A DNA stretch of 32,185 nt from Caldifarciminota bacterium (lineage in GTDB: Bacteria; Hydrothermota; Tepidihabitantia; SM23-42), in NCBI GenBank assembly GCA_016936155.1, contig JAFGPO010000097.1, positions 1 through 32,185 on the forward strand. The letters run 5' to 3'. Made by a program: the position numbers and the translations under genes. Positions 30,726 through 32,185 of this stretch are shown in pieces. Numbering within the stretch: position 1 is the first letter of the stretch; the number at the start of each line of letters is the position of its first letter. The notes under the pieces were generated by a model. It saw only the letters and a program-made list of their open reading frames with translations. It did no database searches and was not told the DNA's origin.

Positions 30726-32185
30726 GTGAAAAGTATGTGCGTTGGGTTTTTCTTGTTCGTTGCCGCGTCATTCGCGCGCGAGTGGAGTGTGTTCACTTAT
30801 ATGGTTGCGGACAATGACCTTGCGCAATGGGCGGATTCTGACATGGTGGAATTACAGGAGGTGGGCTCTTCGGATGATGTGGCGATCGTTGTGCAGGTGG
30901 ATAAACCGTCAATCGGAGCCAGGCGTGTTTACGTGCGCCAGGGGACCGTGCAAGAGGAGCAGAGCCTGGGCGTGATCGACATGTGCGATTGGAAAACCCT
31001 GGCTGATTTTCTCGAATGGGGGATCAGTAATTATCCGGCTGAAAAGTACTGTGTTATCTTCTGGGACCATGGTACTGGATGGACTATGATGCCGCAAAAA
31101 ACATTCGGCTATGACGGCTCGAGCGGCACCCGGATGAGTATCGCGAACGGCGATTTTAAAAAGGCGGTCAGCACGGCGTGTGATTACACGGATGAAACCA
31201 TCGATCTTGTCGCGTTCGATGCCTGTCTTATGCAGCAGATCGAGGTTGCATATGAACTGCGCGATCTCGCGCGCGTTATGATCGGTCCGCAGAGCGTATG
31301 CCCGGTGCAAGGATTCCGGTATGATATGGTGTTTGATTCACTCGTAAACAGGTCGAATATGTCGGCAGCGAACCTTGCGCAGATCATGGTCGCAACCACG
31401 GTTGAGAACTACATAAATAAACAGTCGGTTGCTTATAGTTCTTTTTCAGTAAGTGTGCTGAAGTCTGTTGCTGATAACCTGTATACCTTTGTGCAATCGA
31501 TAAAAAGCACTGCGCCATCATCAGATCTGGTCAGGATCCGTGATTGCGTGCAGACCATACCAATATCCAGCAACCCGCCTGACCCGCGCAATGATTTTGT
31601 TGACCTGGGAGATTGGCTGCGCCGCATGAATACGGTCATAGGGACTGCAGAAAGCCAGGCATTATATGATTCATATGTTTCGGCAATACTGTATGCAGAA
31701 CATTGGGGAAGTGGTTTTGTGAATACCAGCGGGTTATCAGTATGGTTTCCATATACATACTCAGGTTTCAAGCAGCTCATCAATTCCTATACAATGCTCA
31801 CCTGGACTGGTTCTTCCTGGACTGCATTGCTTAACTGGTTTTATGACAGCGACGATATTCGACCGACCCAGGTTGCGCTGTCCGTAAGCGATCCGGGGAG
31901 TAACAATGATTTTCGTTTATCCTGGTCACGGTCGTTTGACCTTGCAGATGTGTCGTTCGGGGTAATCGAATGTTCGCGGATTGATTCCTTCTTCTATGAT
32001 CCCTGCGAAGATACCGCAAACTGGATTCTCGATGGATTTACTTTATCGAATGTCAATGTACATTCCGGAAATTTTTCTTTTTTTTCCGGCAACACAGGTA
32101 ACGCATTCAATACCATGACAACGATACAACCATTGAATGTCGGCACGTATGGTCTGCTGACGTGGTTCATGTGGTACAATACCGA
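30726..32185 (+). CDS. clostripain-like (family C11) secreted cysteine protease, 3' end outside window
   Basis: Open to the right window edge, at least 486 aa; the ORF track misses it because no stop is reached. Start GTG 30726 (leaderless, signal MKSMCVGFFLFVAASFA) or ATG 30735. The C11 domain has FTYMVADNDLAQWADSDMVE, IFWDHGTGW (catalytic His ~115) and VAFDACLMQQIEVAYEL (catalytic Cys ~167), then GSGFVNTSGLSVWFP. After about residue 390 a beta-rich region (DIRPTQVALSVSDPGSNNDF, SWSRSFDLADV) begins, probably Ig-like or carbohydrate-binding, and it continues past the edge. Probably exported, with cleavage after Arg/Lys-type residues as known for the family. Confidence 0.9.
   Translation, partial: MKSMCVGFFLFVAASFAREWSVFTYMVADNDLAQWADSDMVELQEVGSSDDVAIVVQVDKPSIGARRVYVRQGTVQEEQSLGVIDMCDWKTLADFLEWGISNYPAEKYCVIFWDHGTGWTMMPQKTFGYDGSSGTRMSIANGDFKKAVSTACDYTDETIDLVAFDACLMQQIEVAYELRDLARVMIGPQSVCPVQGFRYDMVFDSLVNRSNMSAANLAQIMVATTVENYINKQSVAYSSFSVSVLKSVADNLYTFVQSIKSTAPSSDLVRIRDCVQTIPISSNPPDPRNDFVDLGDWLRRMNTVIGTAESQALYDSYVSAILYAEHWGSGFVNTSGLSVWFPYTYSGFKQLINSYTMLTWTGSSWTALLNWFYDSDDIRPTQVALSVSDPGSNNDFRLSWSRSFDLADVSFGVIECSRIDSFFYDPCEDTANWILDGFTLSNVNVHSGNFSFFSGNTGNAFNTMTTIQPLNVGTYGLLTWFMWYNT

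Overview
The window looks like a chromosomal segment of an uncultivated Gram-negative-type bacterium. It encodes an LptF/LptG pair, a TonB-dependent receptor, secreted beta-helix proteins with a C-terminal sorting-like domain, and a bacterial GGGP synthase. These traits together recall FCB-related or candidate-division WOR-3-like lineages. That placement is my inference; the window has no rRNA or other decisive marker.

Layout. 1-5864: a tRNA-Glu (cut by the window edge) and a cNMP-binding protein run leftward. Divergently, a tight operon carries pcrB-like GGGP synthase, purD, a possible 32-aa ORF, purE, a Sua5/LMW-phosphatase fusion and a two-domain ThyX-like protein. 5866-6933: a REP-associated (Y1/HUH) transposase unit bounded by 25-bp perfect inverted repeats. 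6938-9996: two tandem secreted parallel beta-helix proteins. 10004-10836: tRNA-Leu(CAG) and an isoprenylcysteine-methyltransferase-like membrane protein. 10863-14882 (minus): an accD / MalK-type ATPase / PBP1A operon. 15070-18905 (minus): a four-gene envelope operon ending in lptF-lptG. 19108-23183: tRNA-Gly(CCC), a DUF3887-like lipoprotein, guaB, a methyltransferase and an endonuclease-Q-like protein. 23184-24881: two small envelope proteins (minus) and a DUF554 membrane protein. 25012-27239: a cobalamin riboswitch and a BtuB-like receptor. 27271-28042: RNase P RNA. 28144-32185: recJ, pgeF and a clostripain-like protease cut by the right edge.

The most unusual feature is the RNase P RNA gene. 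It is about 772 nt long instead of roughly 350-400 because two cassettes interrupt it. Each cassette is closed by a 17-nt terminal stem. The first carries a broken but clearly recognisable GIY-YIG endonuclease reading frame; the second carries a shorter probable remnant. The two stems share their ends and differ by compensatory base changes. The cassettes therefore look like two copies of one structured, intervening-sequence-like element inside the catalytic RNA.

Two expression features recur. Eleven of twelve recognisable sigma70-type promoters have exactly a 16-bp spacer. Several of them place the start codon 4-9 nt after the -10 box, which predicts leaderless mRNAs (guaB, accD, pcrB, the cNMP protein, DUF554, the protease). 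Genes inside operons often have Shine-Dalgarno sequences or overlap their neighbour.
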